NCBI GenBank assembly: GCA_947462335.1 | Contig: OX381715.1 | Location: 41,702,650 to 41,766,649 of the forward strand | Origin: Harmothoe impar | Taxonomy: Eukaryota; Annelida; Polychaeta; Phyllodocida; Polynoidae | Length of the DNA stretch: 64,000 nt | Reading direction: 5' to 3' | Shown: positions 54,256 through 64,000 of the stretch, piece after piece | How the letters are laid out: each line of letters begins with the position of its first letter | Numbering within the stretch: position 1 is the stretch's first letter | Translations under genes and position numbers: made by a program | Notes under the pieces: model-generated | The model's input: only the letters and a program-made list of their open reading frames with translations | Database searches by the model: none | What the model was told of the DNA's origin: nothing

Positions 54256-56774
54256 GTGGTGTGGTACCCAGCATGACTGCATTAATGCTCTCATGGGGTA
54301 CTAATACTGCTAAGTCACAGGCACCAGCAAGTTAAAATGGCCGACACGAGTCCCTGCTGGACAGTCTGAGCACGTGTCAGCGTAGATCGAGGTTGATTGT
54401 TTACCTCCACGGCCTCGTGAACTCTTCTGTCCAGACTCCAGGAGATCAGAAAAGCAGGAAATAGTGTTCACCTCTCGGAAATGACCCCTTCATTCTGCTC
54501 CGTACCCCGTTGCCAATGCCTGCGTGATGTCGCATGGCCCCGGATTTCCCGCCTTTTTCACCCCTTTGCCACCCTTTACTGCCGAATGTGCAAATCACGT
54601 CTGCTTTTCATTGAAATAGCTGCTACTCTCCAAGCAGAGATTCCGATCTATTCCAGTTATTAAGCAATCCTGGAAACATTCGGGGAGCGTAGAAAAGCTT
54701 CATGGAATTGTACTCTCCAAGCATACATGTTTTTGACTAGGGTGGGCATTTTATCCTGAATGTGTGGGCAGAGTTGGTAAATCCCCACAGTGAATTAGAA
54801 CCCTGTGGCTAGCGCTGATAGGAGCGTGTTGGTGGTCTCAATATATCTCTGTGCCAGGAAAAAGTGCAACATTTTAGAGGCATTGTTGAAGAAATCAGCC
54901 AGTACCTATACGGTACTAGCATTTCCTGGTACCTCAGGTAGTCGAGGGCCACACCCCCATCTACTTATCAAGTTATTCCCCTCACACCTGGAACAAAGGA
55001 AAGGGTGCAGCATAATTTATCAGTCTTTGATGAAAGATCTGGATAAAAGAGTTGTGAACATGAGTGCTGATAAGACATTAACCCATAATGTAGTGCTCTG
55101 GAGTCGAGGGCCTTACCATGATGCATTGCTCTTAGTCAAGATGGCGGCCTCTATAGCCTAATGTGATGGTCATGTATAGCAGTTGTACTAACGAGCTCTA
55201 TAGGGTTCTTCTCAGTGGTGCAACTCGGGATTTACTGTGAGCCAGGTGGCAGTGGTCATTATCGCCATTCAACCCCCCCCCCCCCCCCCGCGCATATGGC
55301 GAACCAACCTCTGTATTTATAACAGAAATATCATATGAGGCATTGAATGCTGCCCATGCTTGAACCGCAGGTTGATAGACACCCGACTATGACATTTATT
55401 CTTTCCTTAGCACCATGACGACTCCCTATAAGCAAGGTTTCATGGTTTCTGCCAGTTGTGCTAAACCTGATCAAAATGTACTGCTTAGACTATGATACCA
55501 ACTAAATAAATATAGAGTTTATTATATTTTATGGTCCTTGTCTCATGAATATAAAGCCCCATCGAATTTGCAATCAGCAAACATTGGCTGATATATGTGG
55601 CCAAGTTCTCCTTGAGTCATCTCATACCTTCTATCAAATATAATCAGACAAATGTCATGAATATCTGATGATTAAAATGAGTTTGGTGGACACCAGGCTT
55701 TACGGCATTGTCTCTGGGATTGCCTTTCTTGTAAACCAATCTAAAAAGCAGCCTTCCCACTACCTGATGTGACGTCATTACGTCCTGATATGACGTCATC
55801 TAACCTAACCCAGTCAGCAGGAGCCAATCAGGAGGTCTGTCTGTTCAGTCCCCGGTGTGTGTACAAATCAGTAGCTGGCCGCCGTCTTTGGGCGTTGAAT
55901 CAATCTAGAACCATGGTTCCAGTTGGGGGTTACAAATCATCTCTCCTTCAACCCTCAAGGATTGACATGGTGAGACGTATGATGTAATGTACGTCTATAA
56001 GTGGGGTTTTATGTTCATCAGACTAGTTTTTCATCCGGTACCAGATGAGCTTTTCTTGTAGGCTGACACTGCTTACATCAGTAGGACCTTAACAGCATTA
56101 TTAATATATCAAGAGCGCCCTACATGTTGGACATTCACCCTAAGGGAATGCTCATTTATTAACAAAATGGGCTGGGAGAGGGCTGAGATTTTGCGATGAT
56201 CAGAATTTGTTACCCTCCCCCCCCCCCCGACAATGGTTGAAATTTGGTACTCCCGCACCTATCGAGGGGTTTGCATTATCTACCCTACCCCCCAAATCTA
56301 CCACCCCCTGTTCAATAATGAACACCCCCTAAATGGGTTAGCTATGACCCCCTGCATCATTACTCACGTCCACTCGTGGCATTGATTATCAGGAAACCTA
56401 GCCTCTATAAGTTTCTCTCTCCTGTAGCATCCGGTGCACGAGCACAGGCATTCGGTCAACAACAAACCCAGAATATCCACTCGTCATTATCCTATATTCA
56501 GGTGGAGATGTAAACCCATTTGGATATATACTACCCACTTTAGCAAATCTGTTGAGAACCCATTTGAATTAGCATAGGAATTACATAAGGGGAATCCCCA
56601 TATTGACAGTTATATAACAACATGGTATTTATATCTGGACTCTGTCATGAGTAGTATAGAGAAATGGACGTGTGAATGTGGTAACTGCTATGCCAGCCAG
56701 CCATGAGTACTATAGTGAAATGCGATTTTAGGTCTGGATCAATATTTCTTCTGTCATGTTAAAACTAACCTTAC
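54256..56774. other. 2.5 kb with no recognised gene
   Basis: A 118-aa + frame at 54805-55161 has no recognised domain. A C run lies at about 55267-55289. At about 56206-56345, C-rich text (CCCTCCCCCCCCCCCCGAC, CTACCACCCCCTGTTCAATA) resembles the C-rich interiors elsewhere. Confidence 0.3.
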
Positions 56775-56929
56775 AAACCCTTTAAGGATGGAACGTTGCC
56801 TAACAGTAACATCTGCTATCAGGATGCACCAAATTAAGTAACTCGTCAGGGCTGCTTTGGTGCATCATATCGGCCTTTTGAAAGTGTATCAACCCTGGCA
56901 TGATGCTTGATTACAGCACTGGCTATGGT
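56775..56929. mobile_element. TH element copy, A end left, right end lost
   Basis: AAACCCTTTAAGGATGGAACGTTGCC and AACATCTGCTATCAGGATGCACC, then CTCGTCAGGGCTGC and GGCATGATGCTTGATTACAGC. Last TH copy in the window. It ends just before the LINE fragment. Confidence 0.8.
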
Positions 56930-56951
56930 TATTTCCTTAGACACCAGGTAG

Positions 56952-57620
56952 CAACAAGATTTGAATCCTGTTCTGACACTTAACAATGTAGTTCTTGAGA
57001 GGGTTGAATCCTTCCCCTATCTTGGTGTTACCATTGATACTAGTTTAAAGTTCATAGAACACAGAAGGAATGTATTAGCCAATACTCGACATAAATTAAG
57101 ACAGCTAGGAAAAATAAGATATCATACTGACTGCGACACAGCCCTAACCATTTACACTGCTATGGTACTCCCGACTATGGATTATGCAGATTTTGTATGG
57201 GATAGGGAAAACAAGGGGGAAACAGAAGAAATTCAGGGTCTACAAAATAAAGGTTTACGCACTGTATATAATGTTAAATTAAAGAAAAAAAACCATTATG
57301 ACCACTGTACAATTACATGTAAAAAGTAAGTGCGACTGGCTTATTCATAGAAGGGACAAACACTTATTGTACTATGCATATGTACACTTACACCATGTGA
57401 TAGGTATCTGGACACTAGAGCCATAGCCACAAGGTTCCACCAAGGAAAGAGATTATGTGTACTCCGATCCTTAAGACCCATTGTCATTAGGAATTGCATA
57501 TTCAGAGCCATCACCAGATGGAACAACCTTAAACCTGTATACACTAAGATAGAGACGCTTTGGAAGTTTAAAGTAGCCATAGAAAAGGATTATCCAAACT
57601 GTTTTATAACGCTGTATAAC
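56952..57620 (+). pseudogene. LINE reverse-transcriptase C-terminal tail, 5'-truncated
   Basis: The frame from about 56952 reads ESFPYLGVTIDTSLKF, then HRRNVLANTRHKLRQLGKIR and ALTIYTAMVLPTMDYADFVWD. This is the region just after the RT domain of jockey/CR1-group non-LTR retrotransposons. The frame shifts in an eight-A run (57285-57292) into CDWLIHRRDKHLLYYAY, and returns near 57411 with DTRAIATRFHQGKR, then RNCIFRAITRWNNLKP. At least two frameshifts plus loss of the endonuclease and RT core make it a dead fragment. Family placement is by recognition of this tail only. Confidence 0.85.
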
Positions 57621-58569
57621 TTATTATATAACATACATTTACCAAAACTCATCTCATCTCATTGTTACACTTATATATATTATAGTAACTGTATAGTTTT
57701 TTATAATACGCTGGATTGGAATTGTACTTCTCATCGACCAGTATTTGGAGTCATAGCATACAAAATAAGACCGCTAATGAACATGTAATAGTCAGGGGTG
57801 CTGGGGGCAGAAGGACAATGCGCCCAAGCTAGTTTTTGGCCCTAAACAAGCCGATTAGATCCAATAAATATACTTTAAAAAAAAACATGATCAGTACCAG
57901 TTACTGTACATGTGGGGTCACCTTCAGGCACGGCTAATTTATGTATCTAGGTCATATGCTACTGGGTAATCTGACTATGCCAGCCACTAAGGTCATGCCC
58001 AGTGATCAGGTATTGTATCCTCCTTTCCTTCTCTCTTTTTTCTTCATTCTCTCTTGTTCATTTTTTTCCAATATTGGTCACCTTCTGGATATCAAATGGA
58101 GAAGCCATTTGTCATTGGATCGGTTTGCTCCTGTGCTCAGAAGGGAAGATGTGTGTGTGTGTGTGTGTGATGGTAGCCGGGGTGGTAGCGGACATGGACA
58201 ATGTGTGATGTGTAGGGTGTAGACTTGCGTTATCAACATGTATTTCCATACCCATCCATTAAACCTTGTCTTTAACACAAACTTTGGAAATCAATGTTTA
58301 ATCAAATAAAATATGTCTATACATCCTATCAAAGGAAATGAAGCTTAAAAAATAATCAAAATGGCTCTTTCTCGATTTAGTCCCCTTAAACCCTGATCTG
58401 CAATTTGCATATAAGTGCATGCATATCAAGGCTCTCATTTGCATATATATATACTAGTTAGGAACATGCCTAAGCAAGTTATGAGCTAGACCATTACTTT
58501 TTGTATAGTATTAACCATGTATTGTACACAAATACCATTTAAACTCCAAAACTTAATCAAGAGCGACAA
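57621..58569. other. Possible LINE 3' UTR, then unique sequence
   Basis: AT-rich sequence follows the LINE tail. I find no clear 3' tail repeat. A (GT)n run of about 10 units lies at 58150-58170. Confidence 0.35.
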
Positions 58570-58760
58570 ATCTAGTAAGTCATTTACTGGCTCCCTATAC
58601 GACCAACCATTGTTACTTAATTCTATCAGATACAGTCAGCCGTGACCAACCCCCCTTAGTCATTCCATTCCTAAGAGCATTAGGCCCTAGCCATATTTTG
58701 TTATTCCCTAGCATTTTCGAATATCAGTTCGTCATTCTGACAAATATCCCTATGACTTAG
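58570..58760 (+). repeat. Dispersed GTCATTTTCTGGC repeat, copy 3
   Basis: AAGTCATTTACTGGCTCCCT, ATACGACCAAC, CCTTAGTCATTCC, AATATCAGTTCGTCATTCTG in the same order as 48340-48530. Confidence 0.55.
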
Positions 58761-59030
58761 CTGGGATAGCCACTACAGACTAAGACCCGGAGCATCTAGA
58801 TTATCAGTGTAGGCCCTCTCAATAGCTAGAGCTTGACAACCAGAGAGGTAGGGGATAAAGAGTCGGGGTAAGCTTAGGGCAGGGGTGGGTAATCTGACTA
58901 GCCGGCCTGGTTTTAGCCGGGCCCCTGGGGCGACTGGTCCCACATGGAGTTACTGAAACCTACTCATATCACAAATAGGATTTGTCATAGAGAACAGCGC
59001 AGGGTAAATAAACGGTCACCGTGTCATCTA

Positions 59031-59474
59031 GGCCGGGTTCGCGCGTCAATCTCGGGAGTGCCCTAGTCATCTGAAGCTAGACTGAAGTCGTTCATGTGTA
59101 GGTCTAGTCTGGTCTAGTGTCCATATGGAAGGCCAGTGGACCATACATTTGCCAATTGCTAATTGCCAATTGCCAACTTATGGGTCAATGGAAATGTATG
59201 GATAAACAGAATGAAGATAAATATATATATGTATGGCTATTATATTTACATATATTATCATATATCTATATACATCATACATATGTATATATTTTGGGCA
59301 TGCATATCCAACTAATGGCAATTGGGAAATTGTAATTGGCAAAGATGTGGAGCACTGGCCTTCCCTAGTATGAGATTTGGGCATGCCTGCATATTGATAT
59401 AACCCGACCTTGAACCCCCTTGACTGATCTGGAATGGACTGAAGCTAGACTATAGTTCACGCGCGAACCCGGCC
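59031..59474. mobile_element. 444-bp element with GGCCGGGTTCGCGCGT ends
   Basis: GGCCGGGTTCGCGCGT (59031-59046) is exactly complementary to 59459-59474. Subterminal CTGAAGCTAGACTGAAG (about 59071) and CTGAAGCTAGACTATAG (about 59439) are in direct orientation. An inner inverted pair at 59127-59364 suggests a second element inside it. Confidence 0.65.
59127..59364. mobile_element. 238-bp MITE nested in the previous element
   Basis: GGAAGGCCAGTG (59127-59138) pairs with CACTGGCCTTCC (59353-59364). The stems continue discontinuously with TTTGCCAATT / AATTGGCAAA and CAATTGCC / GGCAATTG. The centre is TA-rich (ATATATATATGTATGG). Flanking CTAGT occurs on both sides (about 59114 and 59365), not directly adjacent on the left. 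Confidence 0.6.
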
Positions 59475-60036
59475 CAAGACCACCTAGCTGGGACCGATGC
59501 TTTCACGTCCGGTACAGGGAACAACTAACACCATGATCACTCCCAGGAATGAGATGCCCGGTCTGCGTGGTCAGAGCATCATAGATGGTGGAGTTGTTAT
59601 TATTGCTCCAACAGAGAAGGCAAGATTGCCTTATTTCCAGTGACTTGTGAATGCTCAAACTTACACATGATGATCATAAGCAATTAGCAAGGCTGTAACC
59701 ATTCATGGTTCAATGTAAACCCCACAGATTAGTGAGAAATATGGATTTTGTAATTTCATGGTGATGCCCGTAACACACTGCCACTGATGCCCGTAACACA
59801 TTGTCAGTGCGTGAAAGTGATGCTCCGTACCACAGTTCTTTTGGTGTATATACATGTATGTAAGTGTTACTGAAAATGGTCCAAAAATCAGATTTCAGTG
59901 TTTTTTGCCTCCATACTATTCCTATTGATTTGTATACAATAATTATGTAAGATAAGGGAAATGCAAATAGATTCCTTTATACCATCACTTTAAAATACTA
60001 AACTAAGGTAGCCTCATATAATTTCTAGGTAGCTAG

Positions 60037-61035
60037 TACAGTCATGTCACCCTAGTACGGACGACAATAGTCCGAGTACTACACCATCCGGGCAGGGTTG
60101 CTAATGCACCGACCTTATAACATTATCATGGTATACAGTAGTCCGGTTATCTCATGATCCGGTCACCGGTCAGTACATCTAATGCACAGAGGTTGCTTTA
60201 ATCATTGAGATATGGTTCAACATACCGGGTGAGTGTTGGGAAATTATAAAAATTCACACAATACCAATATTAACGTGGAGGAGGGGAGGGTATCTTTGAA
60301 TGGATATAGCCATGGGCATGGCCTACTGTGATTACTTTGTAATTAGTGCCAGTTTGTTTGGCTTTGTCCATCATCCTACAAACATACGTGGATGGGGGGG
60401 GGCATTGTTTTGTCTGGATTTGTCTGTTATAGTTCACAGAGGGATTAGACACATATGCGCTAAATGCTTTGAAGTAGACTGATTATTTTGTTTCAAATAC
60501 TACACATGCATTGTGTAATTGTTTGCCACAGTGCATGAGCAGGGAGTGGGGCTGTTGGTGGGTGACGGGAGTGACTAGCGTCATCACGGCTATAAACGTA
60601 AGGTGCCGTTAACACTCACTGCAAGGGTCCCATCCCGGCATACCCCCCCCCCCCCCACAACAATAATGATTTTTACTGAATACATTATATAGCAACTATA
60701 CAAGTCTCTCATTTCTCAGGCTGCGTCCTCTAACCCCAGCCCCCCCCCCCCAATAATGCATGTAGAGGTATAGCATATACCGGCACACATTGGAATAAAG
60801 TGGTTGCAAAATTAGTGTTTATTTCAGTTTCACTAACTTGTGCTAGAATACTCATTAAATCCATCCCGCCGCCCTCTGCCTGACGCACTACCCATACCCT
60901 TACTGGGCCATGTACTGCCCCCCCTCCAACCCCAATCCCAACCAGTTCTCTCACGTTTCGGGCACCCGGTCGTTTCAGTTACTGGGTGGTCTTGGCTTTG
61001 CACGGCACTGCCCGGATTAGGGTGACGTGACTGTA
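60037..61035. mobile_element. 1.0-kb nested element, possibly pogo/Tc1-like ends
   Basis: TACAGTCATGTCACCCTAG then TACGG (60037-60060) pairs with 61012-61035 with three mismatches over 24 bp. The TACAGT start and further CAGTAGTCCGGTTATC and CATCCGGGCAGGG motifs recall pogo/Tigger-type ends with TA duplications, but this is an impression. The interior has C runs (about 60640-60657 and 60740-60751) and an ATGCATGTAGAGG stretch, with no transposase frame. Confidence 0.55.
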
Positions 61036-61239
61036 GTATAGTGCAGATAATTGTATGCCTGAAATTGATTATTTCAGAACTCACTATACACCTGTTCAAA
61101 ATGGCCGTTCTGATATAACCGCAAGTTGGAGGGGCGCTTATACACAACAGTATGGTATGAGAAGTTGTGGTCACCTATTCATACATCTTGTTTGTCATAA
61201 TCAGCAGATCGTAAGGGCTCGGCCTGTCTTTGGGGAACT

Positions 61240-61285
61240 TTTTTTTTGGGGGGGGGGGGGGCTTGGTTCCCCCCCCCCCCGACTT
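61240..61285 (+). repeat. Facing poly-G and poly-C runs
   Basis: TTTTTTTTGGGGGGGGGGGG followed by CTTGGTTCCCCCCCCCCCG, a 40-bp G/C foldback inside the 2.26-kb element. Confidence 0.7.
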
Positions 61286-62003
61286 CCACAAGAATGTTAT
61301 GAATGTCATGGAAAATTGAGATTTTGTCATGGAGGTGAGCCTCAAAGATATGCAGAGAAAAATCAACATGGGCTGCAAGTGCATCATAAATATTGATGAG
61401 AAGACAATTACATTCAAGAGAAGGGCTGTTCCAAATCATAACCATGAGCCAGACTCATCTGTTCATGCTCCCGTGGACAGGGCATCATAGAAATGTGTTA
61501 CGGGCATCACAACAAATACTTTGATATGTGGCAAGGGCATCACTGATCAATTCTAGGATGCCCAATACAGTAAATTTAGTCTCCTATTGCAGTGCAAATG
61601 CTAGCCAGATTGTTTGTATTGATATTTAAGCCATACCTACTGAGTTGTATGACCTGCCACCCCCCATAACACCCTTAAAACTAGCAAAAACAAGCCTCCA
61701 TTCAACCTACCATCCGCCATCTTTGATGCTCTGACCACGCAGACCGGGCATCTCATTCCTGGGAGTGATGATGTAGGGTGTTCAGAGCGGCCTGCCATGG
61801 CACAGACACCCAGCAGTTTTGCCCTCTATTTACACTCATGTCTCATTTATGGCTAATTGACACCAAAAAACACAGTTATGTTCACACTATCTGAAAGCTA
61901 TGGTTTCATTCTACACAATGTGTGGTTTCTGCAAAGATTTGTACATTTCCAATTGTGGTTTAATATGAGTGAGTAAGTAGAAAGTGGGGAGTGTGTGCTC
62001 CCT

Positions 62004-62641
62004 GTGCCTCTACATGGGTACCCAAAATTTTGAGCCCGTCACCGCGTCACTTTTTAGGAGAAACAGAGCGCGTCACCGCGTCACTTTTTAGGAGAGACGG
62101 TGTGTCACCGCGTCACTTTTTATGCATTTTAACAATATACTTTGATCTTATTGAAATGTTTCTGTTTACTAAATTAGGCCCTATATCCCTTAGGGCGTGA
62201 TCAATTTTTAACAAGGGGGAGGGGGGTTGACGCATTTTTACCTGGTTTTGCTAAAAAGGGGTAAATATTTCTTTGGTCTCCCCAACCCCCTTGCTGGTTA
62301 GACAATGTATGTTTACACCTACCTCACACTCCTTTGGCGGTCACACCTTGCCCCCCCAAGCTTTGCCAGCCCCTTTGGCAGTAACACCTCCCAGCCCCCC
62401 CCCCCCCCCATACTCGGGGTTTGTAGCATCTTTGGCGGTCACACCTCCCCCCTCCTCCCCCTCCCCCAGAAGGGCATCCTGTCAGTCAATTTTTATCTCA
62501 AGGTTTACTGTGTCTGTCGATTTTTAATTTCGATTTTTCTATGTCCGTCGATTTATATACCAAGATTTTCTGTGTCCGTCGATTTTTAAAAGGGCCGTGT
62601 CGCCCCGTCGCACGTGTCGAATTTTACCCATGTAGAGGCAC
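62004..62641. mobile_element. 638-bp element with 17-bp ends and a 6-bp duplication
   Basis: GTGCCTCTACATGGGTA (62004-62020) is exactly complementary to 62625-62641. CTCCCT flanks both sides (61998-62003, 62642-62647) as a target duplication. Next to the left end is a roughly 36-40-bp unit CGTCACCGCGTCACTTTTTA repeated three times. Near the right end is a unit built on GTGTCCGTCGATTTTTA repeated about three times. The middle holds TTAGGGCGTGATCAATTTTT and TTTCTTTGGTCTCCCC, shared with 26592-27471. No coding capacity. Confidence 0.8.
62036..62130 (+). repeat. Internal tandem repeat, three units
   Basis: CGTCACCGCGTCACTTTTTA recurs at about 62037, 62070 and 62105, with linker GGAGAAACAGAG or GGAGAGACGGTG. 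Confidence 0.85.
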
Positions 62642-62647
62642 CTCCCT

Positions 62648-64000
62648 GTGCAGGCCCATATTTTGGCACTAGTAATTGATAGCTGCCCAGCAACTGCCCT
62701 GTACTAGAATATATTTCTGGGAGAGGGTATTTGTGCAGTCAATTCCTAAATGATTGGATTGTAATGCTAAGATATGGCCCTACATTTACATATATCCCGC
62801 ATGTTATATGGACTACCAGATCCAGATCTACAGCAAAGTATTTCTTAAAAGTCATGGAATCACCTTTAAAATAGAGGGGCATTAATATGTGGGATCATAC
62901 ATTTAATTCCCATATTTGTTTACTATCTCCTGTCTGAAGAACAAAGTGATTGGAAAGGAAATGGCCCCCATATTTACACTTATGTGGATCTACCTTTTCT
63001 TAGGAGTAGTACATTCCCTATGTAAGTCACCCTCCACTGCACCTGGATCCCTGCCACTCACACTGTAGCAGGGGAGTGCTATTTCAGGACCAATCCACTG
63101 CATGGTTAGACAGGGCTCTCTTGTCCTCCCAAAACACCTTACTTTTTGCAAAGAAAACCCAATTTAACTATGTTCTAGTGGTGGTAGATTCACAATTCTT
63201 TCAGAATTCTCTTAGTTAAGATCCTGTCTATCTATCCTGTACAAAAAACGCAACTTTTCTGCACTCAATAAAAATGGCCTGAACGCCCTACACCATGGTG
63301 TATCAGAGGAACTTACGCAAGAGACTCCCTCCAAAATGATGTCAACGATAGTTGCTGTGTTCCGCTCAGACTAGTTCCAATCCGATACTCTTGTGACAGA
63401 ACCTACACGAGCTGGCACCAAGCCTCGATTATCCAGATCCTACTCCACCCACGGGGCTGCATGAGGGCTCGGACTATAGCTGAATGTCAGCCTATAGACC
63501 AAATTGGGTAACCTATGCTGCCCATTTTAAATGAGGATAAGATAATGACCAAGGAGGACAATGTAGTCTGCCTGGGCAGTTATGGCAATGTGGTAAGCGT
63601 CAAATTGGCGGCTGGTCCCTAATCAAGCTTTGGGACTGAAACTAGTCTATACCAGGACCCATGCCTCGCTGTGGTCCCTTGGGTGTCCGGACAAAGTGAG
63701 GACTGGAGGAGCGGCTAGTACGGCACTTTGGTATCGGGTTAGGTTACTGTTAATGGCAGTGTTAGTCCTACTGGATCATGGGGACCATTTCCTTTTGTGG
63801 CATTCTATAACGAAAGGGAGCGTCACGATAGCGTGCTCTCTGTTACACAGAGGTCATCTTGACCCACAGCCGGCTTATGCTTATATGATAATGGAAGCAA
63901 CTGAGTTAATGCTACACCAATACTGTGTTTGGAGAGTTGGAAACCTTGATAATGCAGGCAGAGGCTAGCTCAGAACGGTGCATGCCTCTACTGGGAGAGT
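62648..64000. other. No feature recognised to the window end
   Basis: Non-coding. A + frame at 63630-63968 (112 aa) reaches close to the window end and contains a hydrophobic LLLMAVLVLL stretch. It has no recognised domain or splice support, so I do not call it a gene. Confidence 0.3.

Larger units (their letters stand above)
59519..61783. mobile_element. 2.26-kb element with 53-bp inverted ends
   Basis: Bases 59536-59588 (ATCACTCCCAGGAATGAGAT, then GCCCGGTCTGCGTGGTCAGA, then GCATCATAGATGG) match the reverse complement of 61717-61769 with one mismatch. Weaker pairing continues outward to GAACA / TGTTC. Subterminally, TGATGCCCGTAACACA (two copies, near 59761 and 59785) faces TGTGTTACGGGCATCA (about 61495-61510). 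No transposase frame. Another inverted-repeat element (60037-61035) is nested inside. Superfamily unknown. Confidence 0.75.

Noticed and set aside
54805..55161. 118-aa + frame as a gene
   Set aside because: No domain recognised, no splice context and not supported by base composition. Left as unexplained open frame.
61055..61445. Overlapping frames with proline/lysine or glycine runs at 61.2 kb
   Set aside because: They cross the facing poly-G and poly-C runs. Low-complexity artefacts on both strands.

Overview
The window is animal-like nuclear DNA, most plausibly from a marine invertebrate, but no marker settles the species. It is AT-leaning and has no operons, no rRNA or tRNA genes, no CRISPR array and almost no long open frames. 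It is packed with small inverted-repeat transposons, tRNA-derived SINE pieces, an LTR, a LINE tail and a retroelement that carries a tyrosine recombinase. The only host coding sequence I can support is one spliced internal exon (36989-37166, + strand) of an unrecognised, probably extracellular protein. A decayed copy of that exon's 5' edge lies about 120 bp upstream. The DNA around this exon therefore looks like the introns and flanks of one large gene.

The dominant component is one repeat family, called here the TH element (TTAA-hairpin element). I count about 45 full, partial or degenerate copies between 0.8 and 57 kb, roughly 8-9 kb in total by my tally. An intact copy is about 215-255 bp. 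It starts TTAACCCTTTAAGG and ends CCTTAAAGGGTTAA, and it holds two hairpin cores of the type GGCGAGTAACTCGCC. It also contains GCATGATGCACCAATGCAG and GACCCT...AGGGTCGGCATGATGC blocks. The two ends differ inside the tip. End A carries GTCGCTAAAAG and GACATTTGTCGTC. End B carries TAATGCATCATGCC and TTGGTCGTC. Copies occur in both orientations. Four pairs abut and share a single TTAA, which argues that TTAA is the target-site duplication, as in piggyBac-type elements.

Layout. 0-3.6 kb: a foldback, one TH copy, a 2.3-kb pair of inverted repeats enclosing SINE pieces and a solo LTR. 4-9.5 kb: TH copies (two inside a duplicated block) and two small inverted-repeat elements. 9.7-12 kb: a GGGCCCA-rich repeat block. 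12.2-19 kb: more TH copies and a 17-bp minisatellite. 19-29 kb: two larger elements with terminal inverted repeats (23.4 and 26.6 kb) and further TH copies. 29-36 kb: several TIR elements and TH copies. 36.6-37.2 kb: the exon. 38-43.9 kb: TH copies and a local duplication. 44.2-47.4 kb: the reverse transcriptase and tyrosine recombinase element (minus strand), broken by a changed RT active-site residue and a frameshift. 48-54.3 kb: dispersed repeats, a (CT)n microsatellite, TH copies and a MITE. 56.8-57.6 kb: the last TH copy and a LINE tail. 58-62.7 kb: nested inverted-repeat elements and no TH copies.

No genes here act together as a pathway. The interest lies in transposon structure, mainly the TH family with its TTAA junctions, and in the exon relic. 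Nearly all short open frames are chance frames or frames forced by repeats and were left out.
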